NCBI GenBank assembly: GCA_947068385.1
Contig: CAMTBF010000098.1
Location: forward strand, 1-9,861
DNA length: 9,861 nt
Direction of reading: 5' to 3'
Source of the DNA: an uncultured Lachnospiraceae bacterium
GTDB lineage: Bacteria > Bacillota > Clostridia > Lachnospirales > Lachnospiraceae
In this document: piece by piece, positions 1 to 6,255 of the stretch
How positions within the stretch are numbered: position 1 is the stretch's first letter
Layout: the number at the start of each line of letters is the position of its first letter
Translations under genes and position numbers: made by a program
Notes under the pieces: generated by a model
The model's input: the letters and a program-made list of their open reading frames with translations, nothing else
Told to the model about the DNA's origin: nothing
Databases searched by the model: none

Positions 1-757
1 CTTTACGGAGAGGGAGGTCGAGGGACTCTTTGATGTCTATCTCAATACAACGAAAGCCCCCAAAATAGCTGCTGAACCGCTCCATGACGGTCATATCGTA
101 TTCCACGAACATGTTCAGCTCTGACCCGCTGGAATATTTTGTAATCGGAAGCACTCCTGTCATATAGGTAAATTCCACGTAAATCTGGTCCTTCAGGAGA
201 TTTCTCAGGAAAGCCAGATACTCCTGCTGGTTCTCGCCTGTAATGAAGTGCATATGGAAAACCGCATCCCATTCATCAATCACAAAGGCAAATGTCTCTT
301 TCGTCTTCTCAAATACAGTCAGAAGATTATCCCAGACAGTGCCGGACACGTCAATGCCTATCTCCGCATAGGCCTCCTCCAGATCCTGGTTGATGCCGTT
401 CTGAATGCGGTCGATATACTGCCCATAGCTGCAGCAGTCTCTAGGCACCCTGCTAAAATCAATGAAGATTACATTATGCTGATTGAGATGCCGTTGGCAG
501 TCCTTACTTTTCCCAATTTCAAGAGCCTGAAACAAGCTGCCGCTGTCCCAGGCCTTTCCAAAATAAGCCCCCACCATATGGGCCATTACGCTTTTTCCAA
601 AACGGCGCGGCCTTGTAATGCACAGGAATTTCTGTCCGTCTATCTCAGCCGCATTTATGACATCCTCCAGCAGGGAAGTCTTATCTACAAAAAACCTTGT
701 CCCGACAATCTGTTTCCAGGTCTCATAAGGAACCATGCTGTTCAAATATCTTCCCAT
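1..757 (-). CDS. AAA-ATPase-like / PD-(D/E)XK nuclease superfamily protein, 3' end outside window
   Basis: The first 252 codons are visible and the frame is open to the left edge. Residues 44-56 carry the degenerate P-loop of this family (RPRRFGKS, K55). Residues 159-164 form a Walker B-like VIDEWD, and further on TGVLPITKY and SELNMFVEYDM match the conserved block of AAA-ATPase-like proteins (PF09820). Known members usually continue into a C-terminal PD-(D/E)XK nuclease-like domain (PF08011), which would lie outside the window. The start at 757 is chosen because AGGGG sits 9 bases upstream and the family N-terminus (MxxYLN, then FVDKT) begins here. It has its own promoter and is probably not part of the sugar operon. 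The cellular role of the family is unknown; conflict or mobile-element functions have been suggested. One oddity: where relatives usually read YFGF followed by an acidic helix, this protein reads YFGGFRCIEID. Both other frames stop at once there, so a simple single frameshift is not supported. Confidence 0.88.
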   Translation of the reverse strand, partial: MGRYLNSMVPYETWKQIVGTRFFVDKTSLLEDVINAAEIDGQKFLCITRPRRFGKSVMAHMVGAYFGKAWDSGSLFQALEIGKSKDCQRHLNQHNVIFIDFSRVPRDCCSYGQYIDRIQNGINQDLEEAYAEIGIDVSGTVWDNLLTVFEKTKETFAFVIDEWDAVFHMHFITGENQQEYLAFLRNLLKDQIYVEFTYMTGVLPITKYSSGSELNMFVEYDMTVMERFSSYFGGFRCIEIDIKESLDLPLRK

Positions 758-794
758 ATCCGCATTCCCCTCCCAAACTCCGCCATCTGACATT

Positions 795-823
795 AGTATA
801 GCTGATTATGACAGCCATTACAA
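795..823 (-). promoter_or_regulatory. Sigma-70-type promoter for the AAA-ATPase-like gene
   Basis: On the minus strand a -35 box TTGTAA (818-823, 4/6 to consensus) and a -10 box TATACT (795-800, 5/6) are separated by exactly 17 bases. Transcription would begin near 788, giving a leader of about 30 bases before the ATG at 757. The promoter lies in the 107-base gap behind the GH43 gene, so the AAA-ATPase-like gene can be transcribed separately. No clear terminator for the upstream operon is visible in this gap. Confidence 0.65.
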
Positions 824-864
824 CAGAAATTTAGAGACGGCCTGGAAACGGTTTGGAGGTGTTT

Positions 865-2232
865 TCACCGATGCGCCCATCCCGTCAGCTCAATATAGAA
901 ATCATCGCTGCCATACCTTGTCCCGCTTTTGGTCACGCAGGTGCTGTTTTCCCCGGAAACCGTGATCTTCACGGTATAGCTTCCAGGTGGCAGGGCCGGG
1001 GACCGGAACCGGATTCCGCTGTCCGGGACGGCGCTGTAGAAGTCGATGCTCGTCCTGTGGACGCAGGCTCCTCCCTCATCCACAATCTCTATGTCGCCGT
1101 ATCCGCCATGTCTGTCCGTATTTCCGAACAGGACAATCCGTTCCCCCGTGAACGCGATTCGGATGGATTCCCCCGGCACATTGGAGCGGAAGGCAAGGGA
1201 ATGCTCCGGCTCAGGTACCGCTTTCTCCAGGGTATCCGGGGACCATACCGGCAGGTATTCCCCAATCCGCATCTGCCCGTTCCCGGTCTCGATGGGCAGG
1301 AGCACAAGCGTGGCCGCCGAGGCCTGCCTGGGGTAGGACCAGCGGTCGCCTATGTATATGGGGAGGCCTCCGCCTCCCTTGCCATCCTCCGGGAAGCCGG
1401 CTCGCCCGGCTTTCTGCCCGCTGCCGGGGTTCTTGCCAGGCTCCCTGCCTGCTGCCGGATGCCCCTGTCCCTCCCCCTCATACCGGAACACAAAGGAGCA
1501 CTGGCTGTTGTAAGTCAGGCTTCCCGCCGGGCAGAACAGCCCTTTATACTCCCATGGGCCGTGCAGATCCTTCGCCGTAAAATAATAGTTGTCATTCCGT
1601 TCCCAGGAGGTCTTGTTGGAAAGCATCAGATAGTACCGCTTGCCGCCGTCTTCCTCCCGTGCCCGGAACATGGCCGGGGACTCCCCTCCCGGGGCGATGT
1701 CCTTTGCCACCAGCTCCACCGCCCGGGTGTAGCTTTCGTCCAGCCTGTAGATATTCCCCTCGTGGGTCAGCAGATAGGCCGTGCCGTCCTCGTCCACAAA
1801 GGTTCCCATATCCCAGTACCGGATGGGCTCTCCCCGGAACAGCAGAGGCCCCTGGAAGGTGAATTCCCCGTCTATCCGCTCTCCCACCGCCAGGCCGATG
1901 CAGGGGTCGCAGTATTTCATGTCGTCCGTGTGCATCAGCATCACATATTTCCCGGTGGCCCGGTTCTCCAGGACCTTCACCCGCTCCCCTATGCGGTCAG
2001 AACCCAGCAGCCCCTCCTTTAAGGGCGGCAGGGCAAGCCCATGGAAGGTCCAGTCCATGAAATTTTCCGTGGAGTAGCAGGAAAATCCCACATATTTGTT
2101 CACGTCGTCCGTCTTGTACTCCCCGAACAGGTAATATTTCCCCTGGGCCGGTACGATACAGGCGCCGTGGGCGTTTACCGGATCTCCGTTCTGGTCATAC
2201 CAGGGTATCCCGTTGTAAATTCTTCTCTCCAT
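865..2232 (-). CDS. Glycoside hydrolase family 43-type enzyme with C-terminal beta-sandwich domain
   Basis: A 455-residue protein without signal peptide, so probably cytoplasmic. Residues 1 to about 315 read as a GH43-like five-bladed propeller: NAHGACIV (20-27), YYLFGEYK (33-40), ERVKVLEN (83-90), WDMGTFVDEDGTAYL (140-154), GGESPAMF (182-189), YNSQCSFV (241-248), IYIGDRW (292-298). D141 and E184 fit the usual pKa-modulating and acid residues. The position that commonly holds the base Asp is H22, as in GH43 members related to subfamilies 24/34, some of which are thought to use Gln instead (Q244 is a candidate). Residues about 320-455 look like a beta-sandwich of the accessory type often fused to such enzymes. 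Residues 253-289 are a Gly-rich insertion. Likely activity is an exo-galactanase or arabinofuranosidase on arabinogalactan or pectin side chains; the substrate is not certain. AGGAA lies 5 bases before the ATG, and the gene begins 38 bp inside the 3' end of the preceding gene, suggesting translational coupling. Confidence 0.85.
   Translation of the reverse strand: MERRIYNGIPWYDQNGDPVNAHGACIVPAQGKYYLFGEYKTDDVNKYVGFSCYSTENFMDWTFHGLALPPLKEGLLGSDRIGERVKVLENRATGKYVMLMHTDDMKYCDPCIGLAVGERIDGEFTFQGPLLFRGEPIRYWDMGTFVDEDGTAYLLTHEGNIYRLDESYTRAVELVAKDIAPGGESPAMFRAREEDGGKRYYLMLSNKTSWERNDNYYFTAKDLHGPWEYKGLFCPAGSLTYNSQCSFVFRYEGEGQGHPAAGREPGKNPGSGQKAGRAGFPEDGKGGGGLPIYIGDRWSYPRQASAATLVLLPIETGNGQMRIGEYLPVWSPDTLEKAVPEPEHSLAFRSNVPGESIRIAFTGERIVLFGNTDRHGGYGDIEIVDEGGACVHRTSIDFYSAVPDSGIRFRSPALPPGSYTVKITVSGENSTCVTKSGTRYGSDDFYIELTGWAHR
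1366..1476 (-). repeat. In-frame low-complexity insertion in the GH43-type gene, with internal hairpin
   Basis: Codons 253-289 encode a Gly/Lys/Pro/Glu-rich stretch placed between two conserved GH43 segments (SFVFRYE and LPIYIGDRW) that are normally separated by a short loop. The DNA contains a perfect 7-bp inverted repeat with a 5-base loop, AAGCCGG at 1394-1400 and CCGGCTT at 1406-1412. On the coding strand the segment AGGGAGCCTGGCA resembles AGGGAGAGCCTGGCA in the insertion of the GH28 gene. The frame is kept throughout. The boundaries are estimates based on family expectation. Confidence 0.5.
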
Positions 2233-4168
2233 TGCTCTTCCTTTCCGTATGCGAGAAAAATCGCTTCATCCGTAACGTAAAGTACAGCGCCCAATCCTGG
2301 TCGTTGGCGTAAGGGTCATAGCAGTCCGCCTGCATGCCATTGACGGAGGCGGGAAAGACATAGGCGCAGGAAGCCCTCCCGTCGCAGTGGATCATGGGCA
2401 GCACGCCCCGCAGGGAATCCACGGCCCTTTTCCCGTAAATCGCCTCCCCGGTAATCCTTTCATAAAGGGCGAAGCAGTTGCCCGTCAGGGCGCTCCAGTA
2501 ATGGGGAAAGGTGTCCCCGTACAGCTTCCTCTTCCCGAACCAGTACCCGTCCCAGTGCCGTATGGCCGTCTCGTGGAGATGCCAGTCGGGCTGCATGCCG
2601 TTGAAAAGCTCCAGAATCGCAAGCTGCTTCCGCCCCGCCTCCAGATATTTCTCCTCTTTGGTGAGCAGGTAGACCTGCAGCAGGATATCCGCAGCCGGCG
2701 CTACGATGCTCTGTTCATAATTGACCTCCGAGGGCGGATAGTCGCAGCCCACCTCCGCGATCCGGTCGGCATGGCCCCGGAACAGCTTCTCCATGTCCGC
2801 CCGCTCCTCCTGCATCCCCGCCTCCTCCAGGGCCTGTGTCAGCAGAAGCACCGGAAGCTCGATGGGGTAATGCCCCTTTCCCCCGTCCTGATAGTAGTAG
2901 CGCAGAATGCGGACAGCCCTGGTCAGGTATTCCCTTTTCCCGTAAAGCTGGTAGAGCTCCACATAAAATTCCGCGAACCAGGGGAGATTGTACAGCCTCC
3001 TGTAGCTGCCGTCCCTGCCGAAATCGTTGAAGACCTCCCCTGTCTCCACATCCACCAGCTCCCGCTCCACATAGGCCAGATACCGCTTCAGGCTCTCCTC
3101 CAGGAAAAGGACTTCACGGTCTTTCAGAGAGGTACCCTCTGCCGGAAGGCTGCCGCCTGCTTCCTCCTTCCTAAGCTGCAGGTACTCCGCCATCAGGATG
3201 CCCATTCCCACCCGTTCCCGGCCGCCGTTGTAGTCATTATTCCGGTCATAGTACATATGCTCTTCTTCATTGTCATAGGCCAGATAAGCTCCCTCCAGGC
3301 TTCCCACAGGGCGGCTTTTGCCAGCGTTTTGATGCCCTCCATACTGCTGGTGCCGCGCAATGAACAGGCACCTGCGCCGCGCCAGCTCCTCCGGCTGCTC
3401 TGTCACCAGAATCCGGCACCAGGTATGGATGCCGTCCACGCAGATAGGGAAGACCTTCTCCCCGCAGTGTCCCGTATCTCGGTACACCAGTTCATACTTC
3501 CCGTCCTTTTGCGCAACTTCCTCCCCGTCCACCTGTACAGAGCCGGCCGCAAATGACGGCTCTATCGTAATACGGCATTCCTCCCCGCGAAACAACACCC
3601 ATGCGGAGGCCTCCACCTGGACGAATCTGGTAAAAGCGGCGGCCTGTCCGTAGAAATCCTTTTTGCCCTGATGCGGGAAAATCACAAAGCAGACTTCCCT
3701 CTCCTCCCCCGGCATCAGTTCCATGGGCGAGGGATGCAGGAGAAAGCAGCCCCTGTCATTGCTCATTTTCGCCGTGTCCCGCTCCACGCTGTAGCCGCCC
3801 AGGCTCCCCTGGGTCAGCACCATCCCCAGATGGGGCGCCCGTCCGCCCATCCGCAGCGCCATGACGTAGCTCACCTCACTGCCGCAGAAAATATGCGTAT
3901 GGCACCGCAGCCTCATGCAGACCTGGCTGCTGTCATACCTGTCCTCCAGGGGAAAGGCGATGCTGATATCCCCCAGGGATGTAAAGATGGGCTTGTCCGT
4001 GGTATTTCGGAAACGGATATCCGTATGCACCACGTCCCCTTCCTTTCTATGGGATACCGTGCTCTCTACGCCCTTCGGGCAGCGCACCTCCCCATACCGA
4101 TAGTCCTGGCGCAGCCAGTTCATACGAAAGGGATCGTCCTGAAAAATAAGTTCCCTGATTTCTTCCAT
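2195..4168 (-). CDS. Unrecognised carbohydrate-active protein, probable beta-sandwich plus (alpha/alpha)6-barrel
   Basis: A 657-residue protein without signal peptide. Residues 1 to about 255 are rich in predicted beta-strand and resemble the N-terminal sandwich of many (alpha/alpha)6 enzymes; this part includes RLRCHTHIFCG (86-96), SYVMALRMGGR (100-110) and HLGMVLTQGSLGGYSVE (113-129). From about 265 to 640 the sequence is helical, with repeated Tyr/Trp-rich and acidic helices: YYDRNNDYNGGRER (306-319), YNLPWFAEFYVELYQLYGK (393-411), DYPPSEVNYEQS (476-487), HLHETAIRHWDGYWFGKRK (530-548), PHYWSALTGNCFALYE (555-570) and a terminal DCYDPYANDQDWALYF (615-630). This is the architecture of six-hairpin glycosidases and several polysaccharide lyases. 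Families acting on uronate-containing arabinogalactan, such as PL27 or GH154, are conceivable but I cannot confirm any assignment. GGAGG lies 8 bases before the ATG. The gene sits between GH28 and GH43-type genes and overlaps the latter by 38 bp, so it probably serves the same pathway. Confidence 0.75.
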   Translation of the reverse strand: MEEIRELIFQDDPFRMNWLRQDYRYGEVRCPKGVESTVSHRKEGDVVHTDIRFRNTTDKPIFTSLGDISIAFPLEDRYDSSQVCMRLRCHTHIFCGSEVSYVMALRMGGRAPHLGMVLTQGSLGGYSVERDTAKMSNDRGCFLLHPSPMELMPGEEREVCFVIFPHQGKKDFYGQAAAFTRFVQVEASAWVLFRGEECRITIEPSFAAGSVQVDGEEVAQKDGKYELVYRDTGHCGEKVFPICVDGIHTWCRILVTEQPEELARRRCLFIARHQQYGGHQNAGKSRPVGSLEGAYLAYDNEEEHMYYDRNNDYNGGRERVGMGILMAEYLQLRKEEAGGSLPAEGTSLKDREVLFLEESLKRYLAYVERELVDVETGEVFNDFGRDGSYRRLYNLPWFAEFYVELYQLYGKREYLTRAVRILRYYYQDGGKGHYPIELPVLLLTQALEEAGMQEERADMEKLFRGHADRIAEVGCDYPPSEVNYEQSIVAPAADILLQVYLLTKEEKYLEAGRKQLAILELFNGMQPDWHLHETAIRHWDGYWFGKRKLYGDTFPHYWSALTGNCFALYERITGEAIYGKRAVDSLRGVLPMIHCDGRASCAYVFPASVNGMQADCYDPYANDQDWALYFTLRMKRFFSHTERKSNGEKNLQRDTLV

Positions 4169-4282
4169 CTTCTCTTCCTCCGTTTTCTTCCCACAATCTA
4201 TCCTTATAATCTCATTCTATGGAATCCAATGTGATATACTTCCTAAACTCTCCGCCCAGGCAATTCGTCTCCCCCATCCTGC

Positions 4283-4313
4283 CGTCCGCGGCACCGGTGC
4301 CGCAGACGTTTTT
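4283..4313 (+). terminator. Perfect palindrome with T-tract; plus-strand terminator-like element
   Basis: GCGGCACCGGTGCCGC (4286-4301) is a perfect 16-bp palindrome. It extends to 13-base arms (4283-4295 and 4296-4308) with one G-T pair and is followed by TTTTT at 4309-4313 on the plus strand. It therefore reads as an intrinsic terminator only for transcription opposite to the genes here. On the minus strand no U-tract follows it, so it should not end the GH28 transcript, though the stem would still form in that mRNA, about 115 bases ahead of the next start codon. A protein-binding palindrome is an alternative. Confidence 0.4.
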
Positions 4314-4356
4314 CAGCCAATCATGGGCGGAACTGTCTAACCGCAAAAAAATTGTC

Positions 4357-6048
4357 TCACAAAACCCGCAGGTTCTTAAACTGCAGCCCCCGGCACCGGG
4401 TCAAGGAAATCGTCTTCCTCTCCGCTCCGCCCTCTCTGCCCAGCACCACGTCCTCGAAGCAGATGTCCGCCACCTCATGGCCCGGCTGCTCAAATCCCCG
4501 CAGCTCAATGGCCTCGCATTCCGTCCACTCCCGCTGCCTGTTGTAGTATGCCCCCAGAATCTCCATCCGCCTGAAAACACAGTCCGAGAAGACCGGAGGC
4601 CTGTCCGCCGGTTCCCCGTCATTGTTGTAGCCCACCTCATGGAACAGCAGCCTGGGAAGCCTGCAGTTGTCCACCCGGACTCCCTTGACATAGCCGCCCC
4701 GCTTCCATGTTCCCTTTATCTCCAGGCCATAGATGGATCTGCTTAAATCACAATCCCAGATTGCCACATCCTCCACTCCTCCGGACATTTCGCTTCCGAT
4801 AGTAATGCCATGCCCGAAAGCAGAGAGGCAGTCGAAAATACGGATGTTTTTACACGGTATACAGATTTCATTTCCCTGGGGGTTCTTCCCGGATTTTATG
4901 GCAATCCCGTCATCCCCCGTATAGAAGTCGCAGTCAAATATGGTGCAGCCCTCCGAGGAATCCGGATCCCATCCGTCCCCGTTCCACACCTCCTGGGAGA
5001 CAAAGGTGCAGCCGTGGGTGACGATGTCCGAGGAATAAATCATATGTACGTTCCAGCTGGCCCCGTTGCGGAAGGTGACTCCTGCAAGCAGGACATGGCG
5101 GCAGCGGCTGATGTTCACCAATCGGGGGCGCACCCTGCCCGGCACCGTCTCCGCGCACTCGCACTCCGCCACCAGCTCCGACATCTGCTCCAGCTTCTTC
5201 CCCAGCTCCTCCCGCTCCCTGGCGATTACCCGCTCCGCCAGAAGACGGCCTCCGCTGGCTATGGTGCCATGCCCTCTAATGACCACGTTCTCGCAGACAA
5301 AATCCTGCCGCGCCCCGCTTTCGGGCTTCGCTGCACTTCCCGGGGCCTGCCGGTTTTCCCGTTCCTCCCCATCCACTGTTTTCCTGCCGTCTCCTGCTGC
5401 CAGGCTCTCCCTGTCCTCCGCTTTTCTTCCGGTCCCTGCTATTTCCGGCCGCTTCGCATCTGTCGCTTTCCCGCCATCCCCCGCAGCCTCCGGGCTCTCC
5501 AGCCCCTCTAAATCCCCCAGGTTCAGCACGCTGCTGTAGCACCGCATCTCAATCCCCTCAAAGCGGCTTGGAATCTTCGGCAGATAGTCCTCCACCTCCG
5601 CCGTCCCCTGCAGGACCGCGCCCTTCTCCAGATACAGCTCCATATGGCTGTGCAACCGCAGGGCTCCCGTGAGAAACACGCCCTCCGGCACATACACCGC
5701 CTCCTCCGGCCCGCAGTCGTCGATGGCCCTCTGGATGCGCTCTGTATTCAGCTCCACCCCGTTTCCCACCGCCAGATAGGGCACGGCAGTAATGTCAATC
5801 CGATTTTTCCGCTTCCCGGTGGAGACGGTCAGAACCTCCGAACGCCACTCTCCGCCCTTTACCTGAATCTCATATCGCCGCTGGGGTTGCAGCCCAGTCA
5901 AAGTGCTGTGGGTCTTCTCCGTGACAGCAGCCTCTCTCCCGTCCAGAAATACCCGAAACCGCTCTCCAGCCGCCATGCCCTGTGTCCGCTCCCAGTACAC
6001 GGTAATCTCATCCTCTGTGGCGATATATTTTACTTCAGTTTCTCCCAT
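4357..6048 (-). CDS. GH28 family polygalacturonase-type glycoside hydrolase (probably exo-acting)
   Basis: A 563-residue protein without signal peptide. Residues 5-78 form a fibronectin type III-like domain. The beta-helix starts near residue 82 (DITAVPYLAVGNG, AVYVPEGVFLTGAL). The GH28 catalytic set is present: NGD with D358 (canonically NTD), D379 and D380 in TGDDGIAIKSG, H413 in GHGITIGSE, and K445 in GLEIKG, which replaces the classic RIK. The spacing D358-D379-D380 equals that of fungal polygalacturonases. The N-terminal domain and the segment LAERVIAREREELGKKLE (270-287) match bacterial exo-polygalacturonase-like proteins, so release of terminal galacturonate from imported pectin fragments is likely; related rhamnogalacturonan or galacturonide substrates are possible. 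AAGGAG lies 6 bases before the ATG. Residues about 183-248 are an unusual repeated insertion. The gene follows abfA after a 197-bp structured gap. Confidence 0.9.
   Translation of the reverse strand: MGETEVKYIATEDEITVYWERTQGMAAGERFRVFLDGREAAVTEKTHSTLTGLQPQRRYEIQVKGGEWRSEVLTVSTGKRKNRIDITAVPYLAVGNGVELNTERIQRAIDDCGPEEAVYVPEGVFLTGALRLHSHMELYLEKGAVLQGTAEVEDYLPKIPSRFEGIEMRCYSSVLNLGDLEGLESPEAAGDGGKATDAKRPEIAGTGRKAEDRESLAAGDGRKTVDGEERENRQAPGSAAKPESGARQDFVCENVVIRGHGTIASGGRLLAERVIAREREELGKKLEQMSELVAECECAETVPGRVRPRLVNISRCRHVLLAGVTFRNGASWNVHMIYSSDIVTHGCTFVSQEVWNGDGWDPDSSEGCTIFDCDFYTGDDGIAIKSGKNPQGNEICIPCKNIRIFDCLSAFGHGITIGSEMSGGVEDVAIWDCDLSRSIYGLEIKGTWKRGGYVKGVRVDNCRLPRLLFHEVGYNNDGEPADRPPVFSDCVFRRMEILGAYYNRQREWTECEAIELRGFEQPGHEVADICFEDVVLGREGGAERKTISLTRCRGLQFKNLRVL
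5305..5502 (-). repeat. In-frame insertion with threefold degenerate repeat in the GH28 gene
   Basis: Codons 183-248 separate two segments that are nearly adjacent in relatives, YSSVLNLGDLE and CENVVIRGHGTI. Three degenerate units of 14-15 residues are visible: PEAAGDGGKATDAKR (186-200), PEIAGTGRKAEDRE (201-214) and SLAAGDGRKTVDGEE (215-229), covering 5362-5493. They are followed by a further Ala/Gly/Glu-rich stretch to 248. The composition (Gly, Ala, Asp, Glu, Lys, Arg) predicts a disordered surface loop between beta-helix coils. No stop or frame break occurs. Boundaries are estimated from the family pattern. Confidence 0.6.
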
Positions 6049-6089
6049 AGAAATCTCCTTTTCCCCTGTCCTTACTCAGACAAGTCCCT

Positions 6090-6153
6090 GGCAGGCAACT
6101 GCTGCACACCTCCCGTCAAGAACAATCGGTGCAAATCCGTAAGAATGCCTGCC
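6090..6153 (-). repeat. Nested long-range inverted repeat upstream of the GH28 gene
   Basis: GGCAGGCA (6090-6097) and TGCCTGCC (6146-6153) are perfect 8-bp complements. Inside them TGCACACC (6103-6110) and GGTGCA (6128-6133) pair as six base pairs with a 2-base bulge. In the minus-strand transcript this could form a nested stem about 40 bases ahead of the GH28 start codon. Its distal arm overlaps the 3' arm of the hairpin at 6139-6185, so the two cannot fully form together. No U-tract follows, so it is not a standard terminator. Confidence 0.45.
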
Positions 6154-6185
6154 CAAAACGAACTTTGTTCGCTTTGCATTCTTAC
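6139..6185 (-). repeat. Hairpin with perfect 10-bp outer stem between abfA and GH28 genes
   Basis: GTAAGAATGC (6139-6148) and GCATTCTTAC (6176-6185) are perfect complements and extend outward with a one-base bulge. Inside is CGAAC-TTT-GTTCG (6159-6171), flanked by A- and T-runs. In the minus-strand RNA the flanking A-C position becomes a G-U pair, so the structure is more stable as minus-strand RNA than the plus-strand sequence suggests. There is no U-tract behind it. It may be a processing or stability element or a repeat copy. Confidence 0.5.
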
Positions 6186-6196
6186 CGGAATGATTC

Positions 6197-6255
6197 AGAT
6201 TTTCTTAGTCCGCGTACTATGCCGAATGAAATTCGGCAGCAGGCTTAGAAAATCT
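6197..6255 (-). repeat. Two-tier inverted repeat spanning the abfA stop codon
   Basis: Outer arms of 17 bases (6197-6213 and 6239-6255) match at 14 positions. They enclose a perfect 8-bp hairpin, TGCCGAAT-GAA-ATTCGGCA (6220-6238), with six unpaired bases on one side (6214-6219). The right arm includes the abfA stop codon (6245-6247) and its last codons. It would fold at the 3' end of the abfA coding sequence in the mRNA. No U-tract follows in the direction of transcription. Confidence 0.5.

Noticed and set aside
1..80. Frameshift in the AAA-ATPase-like gene at YFGGF
   Set aside because: Removing one or two bases there leads straight to a stop in either alternative frame, while the annotated frame stays open to the edge.
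4180..4225. Possible promoter before the 657-residue enzyme gene (TTGGAT and TATAAG, minus strand)
   Set aside because: The spacer is only 15 bases and the -35 match is poor, so I do not claim it, although an internal promoter cannot be excluded.
4345..4356. Seven-T tract (minus strand) just after the GH28 stop codon as a terminator
   Set aside because: Only a 4-bp TTGT/ACAA stem precedes it, too weak for an intrinsic terminator.
5362..5493. CRISPR-like or phase-variable tandem repeats
   Set aside because: The three units are degenerate at DNA level and differ in length, with no spacers; they do not resemble CRISPR repeats or slippage-prone short repeats.
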